From JBMNIZ01 sp050951405 (GTDB lineage: Bacteria > Bacillota > DULZ01): a stretch of DNA of 64,000 nucleotides. Shown here piece by piece: positions 37,062-45,216 of the stretch; positions within the stretch are counted from its first letter, which is position 1; each line of letters begins with the position of its first letter. The notes under the pieces were generated by a model. That model did not search any database. It saw only the letters and a program-made list of their open reading frames with translations, and was not told the origin of the DNA. Location of the stretch: NCBI GenBank assembly GCA_050951405.1, contig JBMNIZ010000009.1, positions 17,752 through 81,751 of the forward strand, written 5' to 3'. The position numbers were made by a program, and so were the translations under genes.

Positions 37062-37703
37062 ATGCCGGTGGCCATCAGGCTTTTGATTTGCGACGACCAC
37101 GAACTGGTCAGGCTGGGTCTAAAGTCCCTCTTGGAAGAAGTGGAGAAGTTGGAAGTGGTGGGAGAAGCGAAAGACGGTTTGGAAGCGGTGCGGCTGGCGG
37201 AAGAACTGCAGCCCGATCTGGTGCTGATGGATATCAGGATGGAGAGCATGAGCGGGATTGAGGCCTGCCGGGAAATCAAAGAAAAGCATCCCGGCACCAA
37301 GGTGATCATGCTCACCTCCTACAGCGGGGAGGAAGAGGTGCAGAAAGCCATCTATGCCGGGGCCGATGCCTACCTGCTGAAGGAAATAGGCAGTGACAAT
37401 CTGATCAACACCATCTTTCAGGTCCAGGCGGGGAGATGTATTCTGGACGGTGCGGTGACCAAAAAAGTGATGGAACAGTTGCGGAAAAGCCAAGCCCAGG
37501 CCGGCGAGCAGGAATTGCTCACTCCTCAGGAACTGCAGATCTTGTCTTTAGTGGCCCAGGGGAAAACCAACCGGGAGATCGCCAAAAGCTTGCGGCTCAC
37601 GGAAAAAACCGTTCGCAATTATGTGAGCAATATTTTAAGCAAGCTGGGCTTGAAAAACCGGACCGAAGCCACCGCTTATGCCATCAAAAATAAGCTGGTC
37701 TAA
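37062..37703 (+). CDS. NarL/FixJ-family response regulator (orphan)
   Basis: A 213-residue two-domain regulator. The receiver domain (1-120) has the acidic pair in LLICDDHELVRLGL, the phosphate-accepting aspartate in DLVLMDIRMES and the conserved lysine in AYLLKEIG. The LuxR-type DNA-binding domain (about 148-213) reads LTPQELQILSLVAQGKTNREI and KTVRNYVSNILSKL. No histidine kinase is encoded nearby, so its input is unknown. ATG 37062 is chosen with GGAGAAGG upstream. It may regulate the surface-protein locus or the DoxX gene (positional inference only). Confidence 0.88.
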   Translation: MPVAIRLLICDDHELVRLGLKSLLEEVEKLEVVGEAKDGLEAVRLAEELQPDLVLMDIRMESMSGIEACREIKEKHPGTKVIMLTSYSGEEEVQKAIYAGADAYLLKEIGSDNLINTIFQVQAGRCILDGAVTKKVMEQLRKSQAQAGEQELLTPQELQILSLVAQGKTNREIAKSLRLTEKTVRNYVSNILSKLGLKNRTEATAYAIKNKLV

Positions 37704-37816
37704 AGGGCTTTTTGTCCCGGGACAAATGTCCGATTTTTTTATGGACATTCACCCATTGCGCACTATTTTGCACAATCAGTACAATAAGTTCAAAATAGAA
37801 CTTAGGGGGTTTTGTC

Positions 37817-38329
37817 ATGGTTGTGCAATGGCTGCGCAATAATATTTACGCCAGTGGTCTGTTTTTGGTGTTCAGGCTGTATCTGGGTTATATTTGGCTC
37901 ACTTCCGGCTGGAGCAAGATTACCTCGGAGCAGGCCTTCAGCGCCATGGGTTTGTTGGGTAGGGCGGTGGAGAATCCCTCGGTTCAGGCTTGGTGGCTGG
38001 CTTTTCTGAAGGGTTTTGCCATCCCCAATGTGGCTTTATTCAATGTGCTGGTGCCCTGGGGAGAATTCCTGGTGGGCTTGGGCCTCATCCTGGGCGGCTT
38101 GACCACTTTTTCCGCCCTGATGGGCATCACCATGAATTTTGCTTTCATGTTCAGCGGCGTAACCGGCGTCAATCCCCAGATGGTCTTGTTGACCACATTT
38201 CTGCTGGTGGCGGGTCCCAACGCCGGCAGGTTCGGCCTGGACCATTACCTGCTGCCCTACCTGCAAAAAATTATCCAGACTGATTTCAGGCTGGCTGAAA
38301 GCAAGGGAATTCAAACTTCCGAAATGTAA
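37817..38329 (+). CDS. DoxX-family membrane protein
   Basis: A 170-residue protein with four membrane helices, including YIWLTSGWSKITSE, FNVLVPWGEFLVGLGLILGG and AFMFSGVTGVNPQM. This is the DoxX/thiosulfate:quinone oxidoreductase small-subunit pattern. Members act in redox or sulfur-linked membrane processes, but the function of this one is not known. It is apparently a single-gene unit with a terminator behind it. Confidence 0.8.
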   Translation: MVVQWLRNNIYASGLFLVFRLYLGYIWLTSGWSKITSEQAFSAMGLLGRAVENPSVQAWWLAFLKGFAIPNVALFNVLVPWGEFLVGLGLILGGLTTFSALMGITMNFAFMFSGVTGVNPQMVLLTTFLLVAGPNAGRFGLDHYLLPYLQKIIQTDFRLAESKGIQTSEM

Positions 38330-38369
38330 GCTGATGAAAGTTTGCCAGATTTGCCCGCATCTCGCACAA

Positions 38370-38407
38370 GCCCCGGAAACCGGAAAAGGTCTGCGGGGCC
38401 TTTTTTT
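38370..38407 (+). terminator. Terminator after the DoxX gene
   Basis: GCCCCG at 38370-38375 pairs with CGGGGC at 38394-38399 over an 18-base loop, followed by CTTTTTTT. Confidence 0.7.
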
Positions 38408-38592
38408 GTTTTTGCTCCTCTTTGGAATTTATTGCGGGCAAAAATAGTTTTTTCCCAAGGAGGATTTTTGCGTTCCCCATGGAATAATATTTAGATATAT
38501 GCCTCGAGCAGGGTCCGGGGAAAAGGAGTAAGGCAGGGTGGAAGGCCCCCGGGCAGTCAGCGAATTTAATCGTAGAATGGGAGGATGGTAGA

Positions 38593-40095
38593 ATGAAGTA
38601 TGTTGTCATCGGTATTTATGTGTTTGTCCTGCTGGCTATCGGTTATGTGAGCATGAAAAAAACCCACAGCGTCAATGACTTTTTCCTGGGGAACCGGACC
38701 ATCGGTCCCTGGGTTTCTGCATTTGCCTACGGGACCACCTATTTCAGCGCGGTGATTTTCATCGGCTATGCGGGAAAAATCGGCTGGGGGTTTGGTCTGT
38801 CTTCCTTGTGGATTGTGGCGGGCAACGCTTTCATCGGCACCTACCTGGCCTGGAAAGTCCTGGCCAAGCCTACCCGGGAAATCACAGCCCGCTTGGGAGC
38901 CCTGACCATGCCGGACTTTTTGGCCAAGCGCTACGACAGCCCCAGCTTGAAAATTGCCGCGGCTTTAATTATTTTTATTTTTTTAGTGCCTTACTCGGCT
39001 TCAGTTTACATGGGACTCAGTTACCTGTTTGAGGAGATCTTCAGCATACCTTTTACCATGGCTTTGCTTTTCATCGCCGCCCTGACCGGCTTGTACCTGG
39101 TGATGGGAGGATATTTTGCCGTCACCCTGACGGATTTCATCCAGGGTACGATCATGCTGGCGGGGGTAGGCCTGCTGCTCTTTTATGTGATCACCGACGC
39201 CCATGTGGGGGGCCTGGCTGCCGGCCTGGCCAAGCTGGCCGGATACGGGCCTAAGCTGGTCCAGCCTTTCAATCCGCCCAACCCCGTGGGACTGCTTTCC
39301 CTGGTCATTTTGACCAGCTTGGGAACCTGGGGTTTGCCCCAGATGGTGCAGAAATTTTATTCCATCAGGGACGAAAAGGCCATTCCCCCTGCCCGTGTCG
39401 TCTCCACCATTTTCGCCCTGGTGGTGGCCTTCGGCGCATATTTCACCGGCAGCCTGGGGCGCTTGTTTTTCGACAATCAAATGCCCCAAGGCAATCCGGA
39501 CCTGGTGGTGCCTTTAATGATCAGTACTGCCCTGCCGGAGACGGCGGCGGTTTTAATTCTCCTGCTGGTGCTGGCGGCTTCCATGTCCACCCTAGCCTCC
39601 TTAGTGCTGGTCTCCAGTTCGGCCATCGCCATGGACTTGGTGCAGGGTACCCTCTGGCCTGAGATAGAGCGGCGGAAGGTCATGATCCTCATGCGCTTTC
39701 TTTCTGTGCTTTTCATCGCTCTTTCCGTCTATATCGCTCTCAAGCCCACCTTTATCCTGACCTTGATGGCCTTGTCCTGGGGTACGGTGGCCGGGGCTTT
39801 TTTGGGTCCGTACTTATACGGCCTTTTCTGGAAGGGAGCCACCCGGGCCGGAGCTTGGGCCGGGATGATCACCGGCCTGACCACCTCCGTGGGTCTGGCC
39901 CTTTATTACCGGATGGACGGGTCTTTAATTCCCACCATCGGCTCGGCGGCCATCCTGCTGCCCCTGCTGGTGGTGCCTTTGGTCAGTATCTTTTCGCCCA
40001 AGTTTTCGGCTGAGCATCTGGAGACGGTTTACGGAACAGCAGCGGTAACGGCAGAATATGGACAAGAAAGGCTGGTAACTGATGATTTGGGATAA
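38593..40095 (+). CDS. Sodium:solute symporter (SSS family)
   Basis: A 500-residue transporter with about 13 membrane helices and SSS features: VNDFFLGNRTIGPWVSAFAYG at the N-terminus, IGYAGKIGWGFG, and SLGTWGLPQMVQKFYSIRDEK mid-protein. It probably imports an organic acid or amino acid with Na+. The gene overlaps the downstream phenylacetate-CoA ligase by 14 bases, so the substrate may be an aryl acid handled by that enzyme (inference). GGAGG lies upstream of the ATG. Confidence 0.88.
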   Translation: MKYVVIGIYVFVLLAIGYVSMKKTHSVNDFFLGNRTIGPWVSAFAYGTTYFSAVIFIGYAGKIGWGFGLSSLWIVAGNAFIGTYLAWKVLAKPTREITARLGALTMPDFLAKRYDSPSLKIAAALIIFIFLVPYSASVYMGLSYLFEEIFSIPFTMALLFIAALTGLYLVMGGYFAVTLTDFIQGTIMLAGVGLLLFYVITDAHVGGLAAGLAKLAGYGPKLVQPFNPPNPVGLLSLVILTSLGTWGLPQMVQKFYSIRDEKAIPPARVVSTIFALVVAFGAYFTGSLGRLFFDNQMPQGNPDLVVPLMISTALPETAAVLILLLVLAASMSTLASLVLVSSSAIAMDLVQGTLWPEIERRKVMILMRFLSVLFIALSVYIALKPTFILTLMALSWGTVAGAFLGPYLYGLFWKGATRAGAWAGMITGLTTSVGLALYYRMDGSLIPTIGSAAILLPLLVVPLVSIFSPKFSAEHLETVYGTAAVTAEYGQERLVTDDLG

Positions 40096-41377
40096 AAGAT
40101 GGGAATGCGCTTCCCGGCAGGAAATCCGGGAAGTGCAGCTTTCCCGGCTGCAGGAAACGGTAGGCCGGGTTTATGAGAGAGTGCCTTATTACCGGAAAGC
40201 TTTGGATGAGGCGGGGGTGAAGCCGGAGGATATCCGCAGCCTGGCGGATGTGAAAAAACTTCCTTTCACTACCAAGGAAGCCTTGAGGGACAACTATCCC
40301 TTCGGGCTTTTTGCCGTGCCTCAGCAGGAATTGATCAGAATTCATGCTTCTTCCGGCACCACCGGCAAACCCACGGTGGTGGGCTATACCCGGAAGGACC
40401 TGGAGACTTGGTCCGATTTGGTGGCCAGGATTGTGGTCCAGGCGGGAGTGACCGCGAAGGATACTGCCCAAGTGGCTTTTGGCTACGGGCTCTTCACCGG
40501 GGCTTTCGGCCTCCATTACGGTTTGGAAAAAGTGGGGGCGGCGGTGGTCCCCACTTCTTCCGGGAATACGGAAAGGCAGATCATGCTGATGCAGGACTTC
40601 GGGGTGACGGCCCTGATTGCCACTCCTTCTTATGCCCTGTATATGACGGAAGTGGCGGAAAAGATGGGTATTAATCCCCGAGATTTGCCCTTGAAATACG
40701 GCCTTTTCGGTTCGGAGCCCTGCACTGAGGAAATGCGCCGGGAGCTGGAAAGGCGTTGGGGTATTTTGGCCACGGACAATTACGGCCTCAGCGAGATCAT
40801 GGGGCCCGGAGTGTCCGGTGAATGCATCTACCAAGACGGCATGCATATTGCCGAAGATCATTTTCTCGTGGAGATTATCGATCCGGAGACGGGGGAACCG
40901 AAAGATTACGGGGAGGAAGGGGAGGTGGTGATCACCACCTTGACCAAGGAAGCACTGCCCGTCCTCCGTTACCGGACGAAAGATATTTCCCTGATCAACC
41001 CGGAGCCCTGCCGCTGCGGGCGCACCTCTTTCAGGATGCGGAAGATTACCGGCCGGACCGATGATATGCTCATCATCCGAGGGGTGAACGTCTTCCCCTC
41101 CCAGATCGAAAGCGTCCTGGTGGAGTCGGAGGGCTTAACTCCCAATTACCTGCTGGTAGTGACCAGGAGCGGGTATCTGGATCAGTTGGAAGTGCAGGTG
41201 GAGGTCAGGGAAGAGTGGTTTACCGGGCGCTTCCGGGAACTGGAAGTGCTGGAGAAAAGAATCGCCCAAAAGCTGTACACGGTGCTGGGATTGGAGGCGA
41301 AAGTCCGCTTGGTGGAGCCTCACTCCCTGCAGCGATTTGAAGGAAAGGCCAGGCGGGTGAAAGATTTGCGGAAATAG
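40082..41377 (+). CDS. paaK: Phenylacetate-CoA ligase
   Basis: A 431-residue adenylate-forming enzyme. Features are IHASSGTTGKPTVVGYT (ATP loop), NYGLSEIMGPGVSGEC, YRTKDISLINPEPCRCGRT and MLIIRGVNVFPSQIESVL. It activates phenylacetate or another arylacetate to the CoA thioester. It is followed 13 bases later by indolepyruvate:ferredoxin oxidoreductase genes. The pair is common in anaerobes fermenting aromatic amino acids, where arylacetyl-CoA and the acid are interconverted. Confidence 0.9.
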   Translation: MIWDKRWECASRQEIREVQLSRLQETVGRVYERVPYYRKALDEAGVKPEDIRSLADVKKLPFTTKEALRDNYPFGLFAVPQQELIRIHASSGTTGKPTVVGYTRKDLETWSDLVARIVVQAGVTAKDTAQVAFGYGLFTGAFGLHYGLEKVGAAVVPTSSGNTERQIMLMQDFGVTALIATPSYALYMTEVAEKMGINPRDLPLKYGLFGSEPCTEEMRRELERRWGILATDNYGLSEIMGPGVSGECIYQDGMHIAEDHFLVEIIDPETGEPKDYGEEGEVVITTLTKEALPVLRYRTKDISLINPEPCRCGRTSFRMRKITGRTDDMLIIRGVNVFPSQIESVLVESEGLTPNYLLVVTRSGYLDQLEVQVEVREEWFTGRFRELEVLEKRIAQKLYTVLGLEAKVRLVEPHSLQRFEGKARRVKDLRK

Positions 41378-41390
41378 AAAGGGGAAAAGG

Positions 41391-43145
41391 ATGAAAGAGC
41401 TTTGCACGGGTAATGAGGCCGTTGCCAGAGGCGCCTTCGAGGCGGGAGTGACGGTGGCCGCAGCCTATCCAGGCACACCCAGTACGGAAATTATTGAAAA
41501 AGCAGCTGCCTATCCGGAAATAAAGGCCCAATGGTCCCCCAATGAAAAAGTGGCTTTGGAGGTGGGAATTGGGGCTTCCATCGGCGGGGCCAGGGCCCTG
41601 GTGGCCATGAAGCATGTGGGAGTGAACGTGGCGGCGGATCCCCTGCTCACTTTGGCCTACACCGGGGTGAACGGGGGCTTGGTGTTGATCTCCGCCGATG
41701 ACCCGGGTATGCACAGTTCCCAGAACGAGCAGGATAATCGCCGCTACGCGCAGTTTGCCAAAATCCCTCTTTTAGAGCCGGCGGACAGTCAGGAATGCAA
41801 GGACTTCGTGGTGGAAGCTTTCCGGCTCAGCGAGGAATTCGATACGCCGGTCATGGTCCGGCTCACCACCAGGATCGCCCACGGCCAATCCCCGGTGGAG
41901 CTGGGAGAAAGGCGGGAGCCGGTGCTGCCGGACTATGTGAAAAATGCCCCGAAGTATGTGATGCTGCCGGCTTACGGACGGGAGCGGCATCGATTGGTGG
42001 AAAGCCGCCGGCAAAAGCTGGAGGAATACAGTGAAAGCTCTCCCCTGAACAGGATTGAGTGGGGAGAGAAAAAGATAGGAGTTATCGCCAGTGGGGCCGC
42101 TTACCAGTATGTGAAGGAAGCACTGCCCGAGGCTTCCGTCTTCAAGCTGGGGATGACTTATCCCCTGCCCCGGAAGCAGGTGGAAAGCTTTGTCCGGCAA
42201 GTGGAGCAGGTCTACGTGGTGGAGGAATTGGAGCCCTTTTTGGAAGAGCAGATCAGGTCATGGGGATTATCGGTAAGGGGGAAAGAGATTTTCCCCCGGG
42301 TGGGAGAGCTGAGCCCGGAACTGATAGCGGAAAAGCTGGGCGGCAGGAAGGAAACGGGGGAAGCTCCTCTCGCAGGAACCCAAGTCCCGCCCCGGCCTCC
42401 CGTGTTGTGCCCGGGATGCCCTCACCGGGGAGTTTTTTACGTGCTTAACCGCCTCAAACTGGTGGTGGCCGGGGACATCGGCTGTTATACCCTGGGAGCC
42501 ACTCCTCCCCTGTCCGCCATGGACAGCTGCATCTGCATGGGGGCCAGCATCGGGGGAGCTTTAGGGCTGGAAAAGGCCCGGGGAAGGGAATTCGCCCGGA
42601 AGCTGGTGGCGGTGATCGGGGATTCCACCTTTTTGCACTCGGGCATCACCGGCCTGCTGGACGTGGTTTACAATCAAGGCACTTTTACCACCATCATCCT
42701 GGACAACAGCACCACGGCCATGACCGGGCACCAGGATCATCCGGGTACGGGCCGAAGGGCGGACGGGAAAGCCACCCCGGCGGTGGACCTGGTCCGGCTG
42801 GTCCGGTCCCTGGGCATCAAAAGAGTGCAAGTGGTGGATCCTTATGATTTGGCTGAACTGGAAAGGGTTTTGAAGGAAGAGGCGGAGGCGGAGGAAGCTT
42901 CGGTGGTCATCGCCCGGCGTCCCTGCGTCCTGCTGAAAGGGCATCGATTGACGGGAGGGCCGGTGACCGTCTGGGAGGAGAAGTGTACCGGCTGCGGCCG
43001 CTGCCGGCGTCTCGGCTGCCCGGCCCTGGTTTTCAAAGGAGGAGACAAGCCGGTGGTTGATCCCAGCCAGTGCAACGGCTGCGGCAAGTGTGTCCAAGTT
43101 TGCCGGTTTACGGCCATCGGGAAAGCAGGTGAAAAACTTGAGTAA
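41391..43145 (+). CDS. iorA: Indolepyruvate ferredoxin oxidoreductase, alpha subunit
   Basis: A 584-residue TPP- and Fe-S-dependent enzyme. The pyrimidine-binding part starts with LCTGNEAVARGAFEAGV and GTPSTEIIEKAA. The TPP domain shows GDIGCYTLGATPPLSAMDSC and VIGDSTFLHSGITGLLD. The C-terminus carries two [4Fe-4S] motifs, CTGCGRCRRLGCP and CNGCGKCVQVCR; the second has Arg where Pro is usual. It decarboxylates aryl-2-oxoacids from Trp, Phe or Tyr to aryl-acetyl-CoA while reducing ferredoxin. It overlaps iorB by eight bases. Confidence 0.92.
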   Translation: MKELCTGNEAVARGAFEAGVTVAAAYPGTPSTEIIEKAAAYPEIKAQWSPNEKVALEVGIGASIGGARALVAMKHVGVNVAADPLLTLAYTGVNGGLVLISADDPGMHSSQNEQDNRRYAQFAKIPLLEPADSQECKDFVVEAFRLSEEFDTPVMVRLTTRIAHGQSPVELGERREPVLPDYVKNAPKYVMLPAYGRERHRLVESRRQKLEEYSESSPLNRIEWGEKKIGVIASGAAYQYVKEALPEASVFKLGMTYPLPRKQVESFVRQVEQVYVVEELEPFLEEQIRSWGLSVRGKEIFPRVGELSPELIAEKLGGRKETGEAPLAGTQVPPRPPVLCPGCPHRGVFYVLNRLKLVVAGDIGCYTLGATPPLSAMDSCICMGASIGGALGLEKARGREFARKLVAVIGDSTFLHSGITGLLDVVYNQGTFTTIILDNSTTAMTGHQDHPGTGRRADGKATPAVDLVRLVRSLGIKRVQVVDPYDLAELERVLKEEAEAEEASVVIARRPCVLLKGHRLTGGPVTVWEEKCTGCGRCRRLGCPALVFKGGDKPVVDPSQCNGCGKCVQVCRFTAIGKAGEKLE

Positions 43146-43716
43146 AGTGACCAATATCCTGCTGGTGGGCGTGGGCGGCCAAGGAACGGTCCTGGCCAGC
43201 AAAATACTGGGCCAGGTGGCCATGAGGCTGGGCCGGGAAGTGAAGGTGGCGGAAATCCACGGCATGTCCCAGCGGGGGGGCAGCGTGGTGACCCAGGTCC
43301 GCTACGGGGAAAAAGTGTATTCCCCCACCATTCCCAAAGGGAAGGCAGATGTGATTTTGGCTTTTGAAAAATTGGAGGCCCTGCGCTGGCTTCCTTACCT
43401 GGCGCCGGGAGGCCGGGTCATCGTCAGTGACCAGGAAATCGATCCCATGCCAGTGATCACCGGCCAAATGCAGTATCCGGAAGGAATTTTGGAAATACTG
43501 GAGGAAAAGAGCAGCTTGCTGGTGGTGCCGGCTCTGGAGCTGGCGGAAAAGGCCGGCCACAGGAAGGCCGCCAATGTTGTCCTCTTGGGAGTCCTGGCCC
43601 GGGAGCTGAAGTCCCGGCCGGGGGTCTGGCGGGAGTTGCTGGTGAGAACCGTGCCGGCGCACAGCCGGGAAGTGAATCTGAAGGCATTTCAATTGGGTTT
43701 GGATTATCAAGGATAA
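43138..43716 (+). CDS. iorB: Indolepyruvate ferredoxin oxidoreductase, beta subunit
   Basis: A 192-residue subunit of the 2-oxoacid:ferredoxin oxidoreductase gamma-domain type: ILLVGVGGQGTVLASKILG, VAEIHGMSQRGGSVVTQVRYG and LAFEKLEALRWLPYLAPGG. The TTG at 43138 is preferred, with CAGGTG upstream and overlap with iorA; GTG 43147 is possible. It is the partner of IorA and the last gene of the symporter-paaK-iorAB unit. The palindromic repeat after it can serve as terminator. Confidence 0.9.
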   Translation: MSKVTNILLVGVGGQGTVLASKILGQVAMRLGREVKVAEIHGMSQRGGSVVTQVRYGEKVYSPTIPKGKADVILAFEKLEALRWLPYLAPGGRVIVSDQEIDPMPVITGQMQYPEGILEILEEKSSLLVVPALELAEKAGHRKAANVVLLGVLARELKSRPGVWRELLVRTVPAHSREVNLKAFQLGLDYQG

Positions 43717-43720
43717 AAAA

Positions 43721-43982
43721 CGATTTTCACGTAATTTACGTTATCTCTGTAGGGGCCGGTGCCCACACCGGCCCGTTGTTTTTGACCCAAAAGGATGACC
43801 CGAATTCGGAATTATTCATTTCCGGGGCGATGTGGTCATCGCCCCTACGATTTTAACGTAATTTGCGGGATCTCTGTAGGGGCTGATGCCCACATCAGCC
43901 CGTTTTTGACCCAAAAGGATGACCCAAATTCCGAAGGCCGTATTCCGACGACCGCCTCGGTGCCCACACCGGCCCGTTTTTT
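43721..43982. repeat. Palindromic repeat cluster between convergent genes
   Basis: Two direct copies (43721-43810 and 43848-43933, offset 127 bases) share CGATTTTnACGTAATTTnCG and TCTCTGTAGGGG, then a nine-pair hairpin, then TTTTTGACCCAAAAGGATGACCC. The hairpins are GGGCCGGTG/CACCGGCCC (43753-43774) and GGGCTGATG/CATCAGCCC (43880-43901), both with loop CCCA. An inverted element GGGGCGATG/CATCGCCCC (43824-43845) lies between them, and a shorter one (CGGTG/CACCG, 43958-43971) follows. The first hairpin plus T-run probably terminates iorB. Confidence 0.85.
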
Positions 43983-44999
43983 TTATTCCAATATAGGTTC
44001 TTTTCCTTTCCTGACCACCTGAATCCAGGTTTTGCCTTGAACCGGCTGAATGGCTTTCCCTTCTTCATCCAGGAAAACGGTGGGGGAGTTCAGGTCTTTC
44101 TTGTGCCAGCTGCCGGTAAAATGTTTCCCTCCCAGAAAGTATTCCGCCTTTCCTTCCCCCGTCAGGCGCACATCGATATGCCCATGCTTATTTTGCAGGG
44201 ATTGATGGACCGCATACTGGATGATCACATTCCGCACCTTGATCTGCTCTCCCGTTTCCCGGTCCTGATGGGGTTTGTCATTGATATAGCGGAGATAAAG
44301 CCCTTCTTCCCGGTGGAAATGATAGGAAGGCCGATTGCTTTTGTCATAGGACAAGCTGATTTTTTCATAGTCGGGCAGGATCGGGGTCGGCTCTTGGAAT
44401 TCCCAGCGGGATAAATTCCCGCTTTCTTTTTTGCCGGACAGGGCTTTTTCCAGGTTCAAATATGTATTGTGGGGGCGCTTCCGGCTGCTGTCCAGCCAGA
44501 AGCCGGGGTGCCCTCTCACGTCATCAATGTCTTTGATGCCCCATTCCTTGACCTTGGCAAAAGCATCATCGGAGCCTCCCACATGGGCAAAGTAGGCGTC
44601 CCATTCTTTGGCCAGCATCATCACGTAGGGGCGGGCGCTCCGGACGGGGCCCACATTTTCCGGCGGGTCTCCATGATAGAAAGCCACGAATCTGGTTATG
44701 TTTCCTTCCATTTCAATCTCGTAAACCAGGTCAGCGGCGGCCAGTCCCGTTTGGGGCCGGGCCTGGGGAGCGTTATTGATCATCACCGCCAAAAGGGTAA
44801 TGGTTCTTTCCACCATTTCTCCCGTCAAAGGGTTCAGTATGGTCCCCACCACCGCCGGTTCCGCTTCCGGAGCGGGGGTTTCCAGCGCAGGCTCAACTTC
44901 AGCCGGGGGAGAGAGCTGTTCCGGCTCTTTTTCCCCGCCACAACCCAGAAGGGAAAGAATGAGGATCAAAATCAGCATCAAGAAGAAAATCCGTTTCAT
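43983..44999 (-). CDS. YerB-like lipoprotein (DUF3048)
   Basis: A 338-residue lipoprotein with a signal ending in the lipobox LLGC. A Pro/Glu-rich linker is followed by the DUF3048 domain: LLAVMINNAPQARPQTGL, DLVYEIEMEGNITRFVAFYHG, VGPVRSARPYVMMLAKEW and AYFAHVGGSDDA. The C-terminal part matches the second YerB domain. It sits on the outer membrane surface; Bacillus YerB has been linked to cell-wall or spore-related functions without a firm role. ATG 44999 is chosen with AGGAG just upstream; the longer open frame reaches back to 45245 and would overlap the fbp promoter. Confidence 0.85.
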   Translation of the reverse strand: MKRIFFLMLILILILSLLGCGGEKEPEQLSPPAEVEPALETPAPEAEPAVVGTILNPLTGEMVERTITLLAVMINNAPQARPQTGLAAADLVYEIEMEGNITRFVAFYHGDPPENVGPVRSARPYVMMLAKEWDAYFAHVGGSDDAFAKVKEWGIKDIDDVRGHPGFWLDSSRKRPHNTYLNLEKALSGKKESGNLSRWEFQEPTPILPDYEKISLSYDKSNRPSYHFHREEGLYLRYINDKPHQDRETGEQIKVRNVIIQYAVHQSLQNKHGHIDVRLTGEGKAEYFLGGKHFTGSWHKKDLNSPTVFLDEEGKAIQPVQGKTWIQVVRKGKEPILE

Positions 45000-45152
45000 A
45001 GAAAGCTCCTTTCTGCGGTTCTGAATGGAAGGAGTATTCGCTTCCAGGCGGCTATTTACCTGCCGGGGGCCTTCTTTTTTGCGGACAAAGGGAGGGCCCC
45101 CGTCCTGCCGGAATTTGGCTGGGAAAATTCCCCGGGAGAAAAGGAATTTTGT

Positions 45153-45186
45153 TATACTATATCGAATACAAATGGATATTAGTATA
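45153..45186. promoter_or_regulatory. Inverted repeat upstream of the FBP aldolase/phosphatase gene
   Basis: TATACTATATC at 45153-45163 is matched by the inverted arm GATATTAGTATA at 45175-45186 with one unpaired base and an 11-base centre. It lies 30 bases before the start and includes promoter-like A/T sequence, so an operator is plausible; the regulator is unknown. Confidence 0.45.
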
Positions 45187-45216
45187 GCATAATTGTTTCC
45201 GTGAGGAGGGTCTGTT

